Assembly: GCF_020520425.1 (NCBI RefSeq)
Contig: NC_079489.1
Span: 17,756,001 to 17,820,000, forward strand
Direction of reading: 5' to 3'
Length of the DNA stretch: 64,000 nt
From: Spinacia oleracea
Taxonomy: Eukaryota; Streptophyta; Magnoliopsida; Caryophyllales; Amaranthaceae
A program made the translations under genes and the position numbers. The notes under the pieces are model-generated. The model was not told the DNA's origin, made no database searches, and saw nothing but the letters and a program-made list of their open reading frames with translations. Positions 49,101 through 56,249 of this stretch are shown one piece after another. The stretch's first letter is position 1. The number at the start of each line of letters is the position of its first letter.

Positions 49101-50339
49101 ACAAAAAATATAAGAAGTAAAATTTATTAAAGATGATACTTTAGATAATTTTTTTTTTTGCGCAAATGAGCCACAAGGGCGGGGATGAGAATCGATCCCA
49201 GGATCACCTGAAACCGGGATGGAATCTCTAACCAACTGAGCTATCCATCACTCTCTATTTTTTTTATAATAGTATTGTATGGAGTATTATTTATTGAGAA
49301 AAATTGTCATATAATATATGAATATATATTCCTTATTTATAAATCACAAAAAATAGTCAACAGACAGTGTAAATAATAGTAGAAAAAACAGAGGATGTTA
49401 ATATACGTTACCTGCGCAACCTCGAGGAAGATAAGGATTCCCAGTAAAGCCATCCTGACATTTGCAGTGATAGCCATCTTGGTTAGGTGGATCTACACAT
49501 AATGTGTTACTTTTACACAAAGAATTCCCTTTTGCTTGAGAAACAGAACAATTATGTGTTCCAATTGCCCAATTAAAAACAACAGGAACTTGTATTCTAT
49601 TTTTCATATAGAAATCCAAGTCTCGACTCAAATCCATTTTATGGTACCTGTACTCATTCACCGCTGCCGGATACGCAACGCTACACGGGTTGAACGGGAC
49701 CCGACTATGGTTCGAAAAGCTACCGATTGTGGTGGTGATATTGGTGACTTCATCGGGGAGGGACGCTATACAACACCCAACCCCGTTACAGGCATCTTCG
49801 GAAACCTCTTCTAGACTTCCACAACTAGTCATACAACCGGTTTGGTACGGTTTTCCATGTCGTACCCCGGTGAACCAAACATAAGTGTCACACCCCATGG
49901 CTATTAACAAATTGTTCGTGCTAGATATTGTGAAACCCCGTATGTTAACCAAGGCTGTGTAATTACGACGATGATTATTATTATTATTACCGTAACAATC
50001 GTATGAAATATCACGCCTAATGCATATTTCACCGGTTAGTAGTGACGTGTTGAATACCGGGAAACTTGTATCAAAATATGCCGTTGGAGGGGTCGTGCTT
50101 TGGTCACAAGAGATTTTGAAGTTGTTATTTGGGTCTTGATAGTAACAACCATCTCCCATACCAAATGGATATGGAATGCTTACATTTCCACACTTGTCTT
50201 CACAATAAGGAGCTAGGACTTGAGGTGCCGATGCCGATGTCGGTGCCGACGCCGACGCCGACGCCGGCGATGATGCTATTATGCTCCTTACCATAAATTG
50301 TATTAACACCCAAAACAATAATAAACTTGAGCACGGCAT
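34143..50339 (-). CDS. Wall-associated receptor kinase (WAK family)
   Basis: Four exons: 49412-50339, 40251-40421, 34871-35601 and 34143-34658. All have GT-AG borders and matching phases, giving 781 residues, usual for WAKs. The start chosen (50339) begins a signal peptide, MPCSSLLLFWVLIQF; the frame is open further upstream. Next come the galacturonan-binding domain from residue 45 (CGNVSIPYPFGMGDGCYY), an EGF-like repeat near 265-309, a calcium-binding EGF in exon 2 (DIDECKESNEC), a membrane helix near 375-400, and a kinase: GRGGFG at 456, Lys 477, HRD 572-574, DFG 592-594. All catalytic residues are present and it is an RD kinase. WAKs sit in the plasma membrane and sense pectin fragments. 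Intron 1 (9.0 kb) and intron 2 (4.6 kb) are swollen by transposons, including a complete-looking Copia element. Confidence 0.92.
36391..36823. mobile_element. MITE-like element with TTAACTAATTGG repeats (WAK intron 2)
   Basis: The left end aacttttgtgtaataccgcc and the right end accgtctta...acgaaaag are imperfect inverted copies, with ggttagacca / tggtctaacc completing them. Between them are seven or eight TTAACTAATTGGTTTCAGTG-type units. ggacatca occurs just outside both ends (36363, 36822) and may be an 8-bp target copy. Confidence 0.55.
37198..38174. mobile_element. Non-autonomous MULE with long terminal inverted repeats (WAK intron 2)
   Basis: About 110-bp inverted ends: ggaataattgactggaaaaa at the left, tctggtcaattaatcc at the right, with aatcccaactat and gacttttaac shared inside. 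tattttttt (9 bp) flanks both sides, as expected of Mutator-like elements, although a T-rich target makes it less telling. 977 bp, no transposase. Confidence 0.75.
38206..38751. mobile_element. Non-autonomous hAT element (WAK intron 2)
   Basis: Ends taggggtgacaat and attgttaccccta, with a perfect 8-bp target copy cttcaaat at 38198-38205 and 38752-38759. The interior is rich in GGATGGAT/ATCCATCC and CGGGTCGG motifs. 546 bp, no coding capacity. Confidence 0.9.
38850..38879 (+). mobile_element. Helitron 3' end
   Basis: Hairpin gcccgttcatagaacgggc (38850-38868), 7 bases, then CTAG (38876-38879) and T. The matching 5' end was not found; if the element is long it lies to the left. A second terminus of the same type is at 56782-56810. 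Confidence 0.6.
38903..39225. mobile_element. Stowaway-type MITE (WAK intron 2)
   Basis: Ends ctccctccgtatttttttaa and ttaaaaaatacggagggag, TA at 38901-38902. 323 bp. Same family as 51053-51334. Confidence 0.85.
39629..39655 (-). mobile_element. Helitron 3' end, minus orientation
   Basis: CTAG at 39629-39632 preceded by A, then 8 bases and the hairpin gcacgcgatgcgtgc at 39641-39655. Read on the minus strand it is hairpin, spacer, CTAG, T. Nearly identical to the terminus at 128-158, so the same family. Confidence 0.6.
40624..40995. mobile_element. Possible solo LTR (fossil)
   Basis: A 372-bp block starting tgttatattactag and ending tattcctaaca, so with TG...CA ends and a 5-bp inverted tip (TGTTA/TAACA). 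It contains a TATA-like tataaatagggatttata near 40795. No target copy seen and no internal region beside it. Likely a remnant of a Copia-type element; broken. Confidence 0.45.
41177..41445. mobile_element. CACTA-type MITE (WAK intron 1)
   Basis: Ends cactacaagaaattgta and caaaatcttgtagtg, with TAT duplicated at 41174-41176 and 41446-41448. The interior has about ten copies of CCCGTCGTAA or its complement TTACGACGGG in both orientations, as in the subterminal transposase-binding repeats of CACTA elements. 269 bp. Confidence 0.88.
42282..42496 (-). repeat. Copia 3' LTR
   Basis: 215 bp, identical by eye to 47355-47569. It is the downstream LTR in the element's own (minus) sense. Confidence 0.95.
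42492..47156 (-). CDS. Copia gag-pol polyprotein (within retrotransposon)
   Basis: One frame of 1554 residues. Parts in order: gag of the plant Copia type (about 30-240), a CCHC zinc knuckle near 290, aspartic protease around DSGACDHM (about 415-425), the integrase zinc finger and core (about 580-760), reverse transcriptase (about 1060-1300, with YVDD) and RNase H (about 1400-1540). The frame runs through the purine tract and ends a few bases inside the 3' LTR. A serine/threonine/proline-rich linker joins integrase and reverse transcriptase. No envelope-like frame. Confidence 0.93.
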   Translation of the reverse strand: MAIGNTESEGSQSNSEGNNNNFDPYFIANSDNPTSSLVAVPFNGANFVRWSRNVKRALIAKNKEGFINGELLKPTVNHKDYLKWKRADFMVVSWILSSMNHDLADDFGYIDNAADLWLELAERFGQSNGPLIYQLKKEIENLTQENMTIVSYYSKLKKLWDEMQTLRAFPTCTCGVMLTCSCQFLKKVAEFEEEDKMMKFLLGLNGGFDSTITNVLAMDPMPNLNRVFSITQQIEKQKEVSNAVVEHNILNSSAMAAQFYKGNQVQKNDGNHGKKDWKELKKEKLNRFCTHCKGKGHTAEQCFKIIGYPDWYNSIKASKGSNSSNTRFAANVNSATDAGDDPLDNTAADNGLVNSTMLNAICQEVMKVMKGQQSQNTNTSAASCSYANYAGTISHSFNCTTTELSHDHLWIVDSGACDHMTFDENILTNIRVLIQPIKVGLPDGTQMTVEKIGDTVLSDDLVLHNVLLVKGFRHNLLSVGRLIEHTGILVTFTKTGYIFQDPSNSKKLGAGKRTNGLYYFVTTPVDICQGNSSQLPSCNTVDSMVDVHMMRLPNKTSTSISKTKDDARNTLDLLHARLGHPSLSKMKFVNAECCKGITEYNCDICYSAKQHKFPFSVSHSRAAACFDLIHIDLWGSYKVKNLDGASYFLTIVDDHSRITWTYLIHNKLQVQKIISEFLSMVQTQFNQLVKKIRTDNGTEIIKESCRNMFASKGILHERSVPYVPQQNGRVERKHRSLLEIARALRFHAGLPKKFWGECVLTATHLINKIPSKVLNGKTPFEIMFNTPPVYENLRVFGSLCFVHNSHIQRDKFDSRTKRCLFIGYPAGCKAFKLYDLDTHKVFVSRDVIFFETVFPYKLASVSDIPMITSPPMIDLSTNSCQTPILNTSSSTVSTPTLNSSPHISLTSPNDIDHISPPTSPTPYIQTTSPNSSQSMPTSITSDSSTHSPLPLVPNLSAIPVQRKSTRPIKPPVVLKNFVGSYVPHRDEPEPQTSDSLSFSVDSSIPTETNNFDDDSWLLNLALDSYDIWDSLAFSVSLSSNDPKTYHQAKDDTNWIQAMEKEIIALESNDTWDLTLLPKDKKAIGSKWVYRTKLNPDYSIDKYKARLVAIGYQQIEGKDFTQTFSPVAKLATVRIVIALAAVKGWNLCQLDVNNAFLHGFLDEEVYMKPPAGYTKAKPGEVCRLKRSLYGLKQASRQWNKELSKFLKVLKFQQSTQDYSLFTRNLDGEFLVLLVYVDDILLTGTSLTQMQEVKTALDKAFTIKDLGQLAYFLGIEIHRTDKGIFLSQRKYITDILADAGMLDCESAPAPLSCGLKLSTEAGDLLEEPDVYRRLVGRLLYLGITRPDLSYCVQHLSQFVHSPRIPHLRAALHVLKYLKGTLDNGLWYSSSSDLQISAYSDADWSSCQYSSRSLSAYAVFLSSNLISWKTKKQRSVSKSSAEAEYRSMSATASELVWIQGLLEDLQVHIQLPVTLYCDNTSAEHLAHNPVYHDKTKHLKREMHYIREQVEAGFINTSHVPSSQQLADLLTKPLPSSQHHSLSAKLGLLSKVQLEGGV
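47355..47569 (-). repeat. Copia 5' LTR
   Basis: 215 bp, identical by eye to 42282-42496. Upstream LTR in the element's sense. In that sense it begins TATAGG and ends TTCA. Confidence 0.95.
48431..48571 (-). mobile_element. tRNA-derived SINE (WAK intron 1)
   Basis: On the minus strand the body starts cttcgtatgatctagtggtt, with an A box like tgatctagtggttaag and a B box ggttcgaatctc. It ends in a poly-A (the T run at 48431-48446). Confidence 0.8.
49059..49140. repeat. About 57-bp direct duplication
   Basis: tttattaaagatgatacttt occurs at about 49067 and again at 49122, and the stretch ttttcccctacaaaaaatat between them also occurs near 48911. A small local duplication. Confidence 0.6.
49148..49252 (-). 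mobile_element. tRNA-derived SINE, short (WAK intron 1)
   Basis: Minus strand: tggatagctcagttggttag (A-box region), gggatcgattctcatcc (B-box region), then gcaaa and a poly-A. The tRNA-like head is well kept, which could fool a tRNA finder, but the acceptor stem does not close. Confidence 0.75.
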
Positions 50340-50628
50340 GACTAATGTTTTTGAATGTTTTTTTGACCAACGACTATAGTTGCAAGTTGTTGAATTCTGA
50401 ACATTTGATGTATTTGTATGAAATAAAACCAAATTAGTCAAATTGGAGATTTCATAATCTTAATTATAGATTTTCAAAAGCTCACCTACTACAATAATAG
50501 TGTAGACACAATGTCATTGTGTTTTCACTTGAGTTAGCTTTTGTAAATTATTATATTTACTACGGAGTAGGGAAAGGTTTCATAAAAAGTCTCACTATGC
50601 TACACTTATTAGATTTTTATTTTTTTAT

Positions 50629-50760
50629 TTCTTTTTTGCAAATGAGCAACAAGTGCGATATAAATTATAAATGAGAAATGAGAATTCGAAATTGAAACTT
50701 ATCATACACAGACCCTCAATCCTCATATTCATGACAATTATATAATATCGCCATATATAT
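50629..50760 (-). mobile_element. tRNA-derived SINE, worn (upstream of WAK)
   Basis: aaatgagcaacaagtgcgat, atgagaattcgaaattgaaa and cagaccctcaatcc match the order of the SINE copies at 33950 and 48431. It lies about 300 bases upstream of the kinase start codon. Confidence 0.5.
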
Positions 50761-50957
50761 TTTTACAAACTAATAAAAACCATGTGATTTGATTAAACCA
50801 ATCATAACGGAGAAATCACAAAAAGTCACAAACTCAACTATACTTTTGAGTTTTGGATACAATCGATGATGCATTGATGCCCATCTTGCTCGTGGGTATT
50901 TAAATATAGACCATACTGTCCTTTGCCATGATCCAAAAGATATCTTCTTAAACAATA

Positions 50958-51505
50958 CCCTCTCCGTATTTTAATACTTTGTCCGCTTTTTAATAGTCGC
51001 AAAGTTGAATTTTTTTAATATTTTACATTCAATATTGTTGGTTATTTATATACTCCCTCCGTATTTATTTAAGAGATACACTTGGTCGGACACGGGTATT
51101 AAGAAAAAAAATTGAATGAAATAAAGTAATAAAACAAGTGTGGTCGGGTAGATATTTTAATAATTAAAACAAGTGGGGACCATGTCATTTTAGGTGGTGG
51201 GGGTGATGGTGGGGTGTAGATAGATTATTTAATTAGATGGTGGGGTTGACAAGTTACTAAAAATGGCAAGTGTATCTCTTAAATAAATACGGCCGGAAAA
51301 GGCAAGTGTATCCCTTAAATAAATACAGAGGGAGTATAATATAAAACATTGTCATGTAGATTCTTTTTAGATTCGTCTTAATATTTGTTTTCAAAATATC
51401 AAATTTTATAGTTTTTGCTAAAAGAGAATTAAGAAATTAATGATCAAAGTTTAGCATGGCATGCGTGAAAGTGACAACATTGCGGGTAAAAATGAACGGA
51501 GGAAG
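50958..51505. mobile_element. Stowaway-type MITE with nested copy
   Basis: Left end ccctctccgtattttaatac, right end ggtaaaaatgaacggaggaag, TA on both sides. The interior is split by 51053-51334. Confidence 0.65.
51053..51334. mobile_element. Stowaway-type MITE nested in another
   Basis: Ends ctccctccgtatttatttaa and ttaaataaatacagagggag, TA at 51051-51052 and 51335-51336. 282 bp. Same family as 38903-39225. Confidence 0.85.
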
Positions 51506-51514
51506 TATAAGTTA

Positions 51515-52045
51515 CAATTTGACCTGTTTAAAAATCGACCAGACCCGAAAGTACTAGGTCTTGAACAAGATTTTGTTACCCATAACCCGATTTTATCCGA
51601 AGTCGAGCAACCCGAAAATAACGGGTCAAAATCCGACCGAACCCGTTTTGACCCGACCGATTGAAAAATCATTGTATTTGTAGTAATAAATGACATTATG
51701 ATCGAGGAACTTTAAACATAATGAACACGATTGTTGTTATTGTTGTTGGGTGTATTATAATTTTAATTTGAATCATACACCATTTTATGGTTGAATTTGA
51801 CTAAATATAAACGTGTGTAGGAAATTTTGCTAATTTGCGCCCATATTTTGTGTATGTATTACCTAAATTAATGAAAATATAACACGCGTTTTAAAAGCTC
51901 TCAACCTTTTTGGTCGACCCAAACGCTAAAGTTCTGGGTTTTGAACAAGCTTTTGTAAACCGAACTCGGAAGTGATCGACCAGAAAACGAGAACCCGAAA
52001 ATAATTTTTTTACAACTCGACCCGACCGACCTGTTTGACAGGTCT
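51515..52045. mobile_element. hAT-like MITE, worn
   Basis: The left end gacctgtttaaaaatcgacc and the right end accgacctgtttgacaggtc have related blocks, and ACCCGAACC/GACCCGACC motifs repeat near both ends with AT-rich DNA between. Target copies not found. Confidence 0.45.
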
Positions 52046-53010
52046 AGTCATGGGGTTTTACTCGTTTTAGGTGAGTGAGTTAGTTTTATTAAAATAAGAT
52101 GGAAATGAGGTAGTAGGTTATTATTTGTTGTAAGAAATTGATAGTGGGTGAATTATTTATTGTGGGAAAACAAGGGGTGTGAGTAAGTGTGGAAACGATA
52201 AAGAGAGAGAGAAAGATTAATATAATTGGAAGTGGGGACCACGATATACCAAAAATAGAAAGTATAACTCGTATTAAAATTACGACAACTTTTAGAAAGT
52301 GTAACTCATATTAAAATACGGAGATAGTATGGAGTAAGTCTATTTTCAAAATGCTAAACACAGTGCTACATATGCAATTTTGATGGTGGATATTGGATAA
52401 GGGTATAAAGTAAGCATGATGCACCCTAAAAACACGTGTTTGTACAAAAGAAATTGACTTTTATGCCTAAAGAATAGGAGTTATGTTTTTTTATTTATAA
52501 TTAATTATAATAAAGAAATAAAATAAATAGTTAATGATTGTTCTTTTATCACAATTAGTTTTAGTCTGTGCTATGCACGGTTATACGTTTTAATAATCTA
52601 CATAATAGTATACTCTAATATAAAAGTTAAAACAAGTTAAAAGTTACAAAAAAAATTGGATAAGGTTATCCTAATGCACATTAAACTTAGGGGGTTTTTA
52701 TTCGACGCCCTCGTTGGTTAAAAACGCCGTCATGTTTCACAGGAAGGTATGAGTTTACCCTTTCCCTCTTCTCTCTTACCAAACCATGCTCAACCTCCCT
52801 ACCCTAAATCAGCCGGCCACCCAAAAATAACTCCGGCAGAAAATCAGTCTGACCACCCGAAACTCACGGCCTCTCCTCCTTCCTCCTTCATCCTTAGCCC
52901 TCCCCTCCTTCCTCCTTCGTCCTTTTCGCCCTTCCCTCCTTCCTCCTTCCCTCTCTGCTCAGCCTTCCTTCCTCCTTTAATAATCTACATAAATTTATAC
53001 TTTATATATA
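52046..53010. other. Repeat-rich intergenic stretch
   Basis: 52060-52335 resembles the right half of a Stowaway (aaaatacggagatagta). 52555-52590 holds a Helitron-type 3' end on the minus strand (CTAA, then the hairpin gtgctatgcac). 52855-52975 is a CTCCTTCC pyrimidine repeat that gives a proline/serine-rich frame (52749-53093) I do not accept as a gene. Confidence 0.4.
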
Positions 53011-54677
53011 GGAAAGCTCTCGTAAGAACACTTTTCTCCGTAAAAACACTTCTTATGATAAGAACACTTTCTGAACCGTTTGATGAATATTAATCTAACC
53101 GCTCAGATTTGATGATAACAAAAAATAAAAAATAATTTTTTTTTTCTTCAGATTTCACTTTCTCTCTCTCCCGTTTCTCTTTCTCTCTATTTACTTGCTC
53201 TTTCTCGATTCCCTTTCGGATCAACGGTGCCACCACCAACATCCGGCGATGTCGCTCCTCCTTCCTCCGATCAATTATCCGGCGACCTCAAAAGCATTTG
53301 GCGATGGTTGCTTGCGATGATTCTTCAAAAGTTTGAACGAAATAAAAAACAATTTCTCAATCGATTAATTATGGGGGCCGCAAAATCGTCGATGTTGCTG
53401 GTGGCCGCAAATCGCCGGTGTTGTTGGTGATGAAATCGAACAAAATCGCGAAATTTTAATAAAATCAAACCGGATTTCGCCGGTGTTCAAGCGACTGATT
53501 TCGCCGATGTTGTTGGTGGCCGCGAATCAATGCTGGTGGCGGCAGCGGATCCGATCCAGCAGTGGTTGCGCTGGAGGAAACCGGTCCGTGGTCGGTGTTG
53601 GTGTTGAGCGGCCTGCCACCAACGTTCAAGCCACTAATTTGGGCGAAAAGGGAGAGAAAGATGCCAAATATTGAAATCGAACCAGAGATCTAGTTTCAGC
53701 AGCGGTGGTGGAAATCGCTGGTCATTATCTGCTTCTTTATGGAATTTTATTATCCAAGTATATCTTCTCAATGCCAAGCCTATGGAACAAATATTTAGAG
53801 AAGAAATAGTGAAATTGGCAATAAAGAAGAGTGGCAGCATAAATAGAAGAAACTATAAATTTAGAACATGCTTGAATACATTTAGAACATGCTTGAATAA
53901 ATTTAGAACACTGTTGAATAAAGTTAAAACATGCTTGAATAAATTTAGAACATGCTTGAATAAATTTAGATCATGCATGAATGAATTCAAAACATGTTTG
54001 AATAAATGTAGAACATGGTTGAATAAATTTAGAACATGTTAGATTAAATTTAAAACATGCTTGAATAATTTTAGAACACGTTTTAATCAATTTAGAACAT
54101 GAGCTTGGAAATTTAGAACATGTATATATGTATATGTGTTGCTATGTTTTCATGTTCTAAATTTAGAACATGGTTGATCGAATAAATTTAGAACATTGTT
54201 GAATAATTTTAGAACATGGTTGAACAAATTTAGAACATCGTTTAATAAATTTAGAACATGTTTGAATAAATTTAGAACATGAGTTTGAAAATTTAGAACA
54301 TTTATATATTTATATGTGTTTAGTAAGTTCTCATGTTCTAAATTTAGAACATGGTTGAATAAATTTAGAACATGCTTGAATAAATTTAGAACATCGTTGA
54401 ATAAATTTAGAACATGCATGCTTGAATAAATTTAGAACATGAGCTTGAACATTTAGAACATTTATATATGTATATGTGTTGACTAGGTTCTCATGTTCTA
54501 AATTTAGAACATGGTTGAATAATTTTAGAACATGGTTGAACAAATTTAGAACATTGTTGAATAATTTTAGAACATGGTTAAACATATTTAAAACATGCTT
54601 GAATAAATTTAGAACATTGAGAGTGTGAAAGTGTTCTTATTGATAGAAGTGTTCTTACATAAGAAGGTGTTCTTACC
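53011..54677. mobile_element. TIR element carrying a 21-bp satellite-like array
   Basis: The ends carry the same motif series in inverted order: taagaacacttttc, acacttcttatgataagaac at the left (53023-53070) and gttcttattgatagaagtgt, gtgttcttacc at the right (54630-54677). TATA sits outside both ends. The left interior (53130-53700) is exon-like GC-richer DNA with pyrimidine leader, ccaccaccaacatccggcga and repeated gttgctggtggccgc blocks, possibly acquired host sequence. The right half is the 53857-54618 array. No transposase seen; the superfamily is unsure. Confidence 0.6.
53857..54618. repeat. 21-bp tandem array (TTTAGAACATGCTTGAATAAA)
   Basis: About 30-36 imperfect copies of a 21-bp unit, tttagaacatgcttgaataa plus one base. 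A longer spacer with gagcttggaa, tatatatgtatatgtgtt and an inverted catgttctaaatttagaaca recurs at 54101, 54281 and 54441, giving a higher-order period of 160-180 bp. Because 21 is a multiple of three, both strands show long open frames of seven-residue repeats (FRTCLNK; HVLNLFN); these are not taken as genes. Confidence 0.93.
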
Positions 54678-55790
54678 TATAATGGTGAAACAAAATAATG
54701 GCAGAGGAAGATGATGCAAAACAAAATTACCACGAGATAGATAAATTGTTCGGCTGAGGACGGGTAACTGGAGACATCCGACTGAGGACTTAGAACTCCA
54801 ATAATCCATCAATAAAACAAGTGTGGCAGAGCCTAAGTTGTCAATGGAAAGAAAAGATTGCTAATGGAAGAAGCAAACATCAAAAGACAAAGATCTATAA
54901 TGGCGACACTAAACAAATCCAATTCTGGTGGCAGATATATATGTTGACATAGTGTCCGGCTGAGGACGAGAATGAAGGTCAAGGCCGACAACCTCAAGAA
55001 ATCATAGGTTCTTAATACTAATGCAAATCCTTTATCACTTGGATAAATTAGATAAAGTAAAGTGCTAAATCTTAGCATTTAGCTAAATCTAATTTCTTTG
55101 ATGGTGGCGACTGAGGAGTTTTTCTTAGGGTTTAGTTTTCTGGGGAAGAGACTCTATTTTCCTAGAGAGAGACGCAGAGCCCCTCCTTAAGAATGTGAGT
55201 TGTGAGTAAGTGATGTTCATGCAAGATTTTTATTCACAACAAAATAGAAGAAATCAATTGAGTTGAGTTTGAGAAAACAAAGAAATGCAATATAACTAGT
55301 TAGTGCCCCGAGCGATGCCCCGGAATATTGCATATAGTTCGAGTTTTTTTTTTATTCATTTCAAGTTCACTTATAAATGCCTTTATATACACAGTTTGAC
55401 AATAATATGAAATTCATTACATATGCAGTTTAAAAATAAAATTGGTTAAATTAACCAACTACCGCTAAACTAATTTTTTGAGTAATTTTTCATTATTTGT
55501 TTTAAATTGCATTTACAATTGTATATTGAGTTACAAAGCCGAAATACATTTTGGAGGAAAAAAACACATTTGATTAGCTACAAGAAAGCGCAACATTATT
55601 TTTTTCTATTCTTTTTACTGTTAATTTCGTGGTTTTATGTTTGATCTAAATACATTTCTAGAAATTAAAGATAAATGTTTCGATTAGTAAATGTATAAAA
55701 ATTAAGAAATTTTTTGTTACCACAAATTATTATTCAAATACATAAATTTGAGAATTAAAGTTTTATGCATTTGTAAGTATGAACTTTCTC
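54678..55790. other. Intergenic, no gene seen
   Basis: gctgaggacggg and gaggacgagaatg motifs recur at 54750-54975. At 55296-55322 CTAG followed by gtgccccgagcgatgccccg resembles a mutated Helitron 3' end on the minus strand; the hairpin no longer pairs well. Confidence 0.3.
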
Positions 55791-55793
55791 TTT

Positions 55794-55900
55794 TTAGTTG
55801 TTTTAGAGGCATAAGTTGTGTCATTGGAGTGATGGTTAAGACTTTGCATTAACATGCAAAAGGTCATGAGTTCAAAGATGGATAACAATATTTTATATAT
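55794..55900 (+). mobile_element. tRNA-derived SINE-like sequence
   Basis: gtcattggagtgatggttaa (A-box-like) and ggtcatgagttcaaagatgg (B-box-like) are spaced as in a tRNA-derived SINE. The tail is AT-rich. Target copy not found. Confidence 0.4.
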
Positions 55901-56162
55901 GAGGACGCAGGAAACGATGGGTGTGTAGGACATGTCACTGCTATGCCATGTCATTTGTCAAGTCATCATGACACATAGAGTCATAGAGAGGTGTCATGGA
56001 ATGCCTTGGAGTTTTAATATATATGTAGATGGCTCGTCTAAGTGTTGGTTATGTTAGCCACAATACTAATCTTGGTTTCAATGCACGTCTTCCCTTTCCT
56101 TAGCAACCGACTAAACATCATTAAATTTTGATTATCAAAAGGTCCCAAAAATATGGAAAAAA

Positions 56163-56244
56163 CGTGGACGGCAGGATTCGAACCTGCGCGGGCAAAGCCC
56201 ACATGATTTCTAGTCATGCCCGATAACCACTCCGGCACGTCCAC
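56163..56244 (-). tRNA. tRNA-Ser (anticodon AGA)
   Basis: 82 nt. The acceptor stem GTGGACG / CGTCCAC closes perfectly with discriminator G. D arm gccggagtggttatcgggc, anticodon stem CATGA / TCATG around loop CTAGAAA (anticodon AGA), a long variable arm as expected for serine, and T arm gcaggttcgaatcctgc. A six-T Pol III terminator follows directly (minus strand, 56161-56156 region). No intron. It reads TCT and, by wobble, TCC codons. Confidence 0.96.
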
Positions 56245-56249
56245 AAGAG

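Noticed and set aside
49148-49252. tRNA gene on the minus strand
   Set aside because: A and B boxes are good but the acceptor stem does not close and a poly-A follows, so it is a SINE head.
52749-53093. Proline/serine-rich 114-residue frame
   Set aside because: It is the translation of a CTCCTTCC pyrimidine repeat; low complexity, no family resemblance.
53671-54585. Long frames on both strands with seven-residue repeats (FRTCLNK, HVLNLFN), like a repeat protein
   Set aside because: They are by-products of a 21-bp tandem array, which is open in several frames because 21 is a multiple of three. There is no start context, no conservation and no domain.
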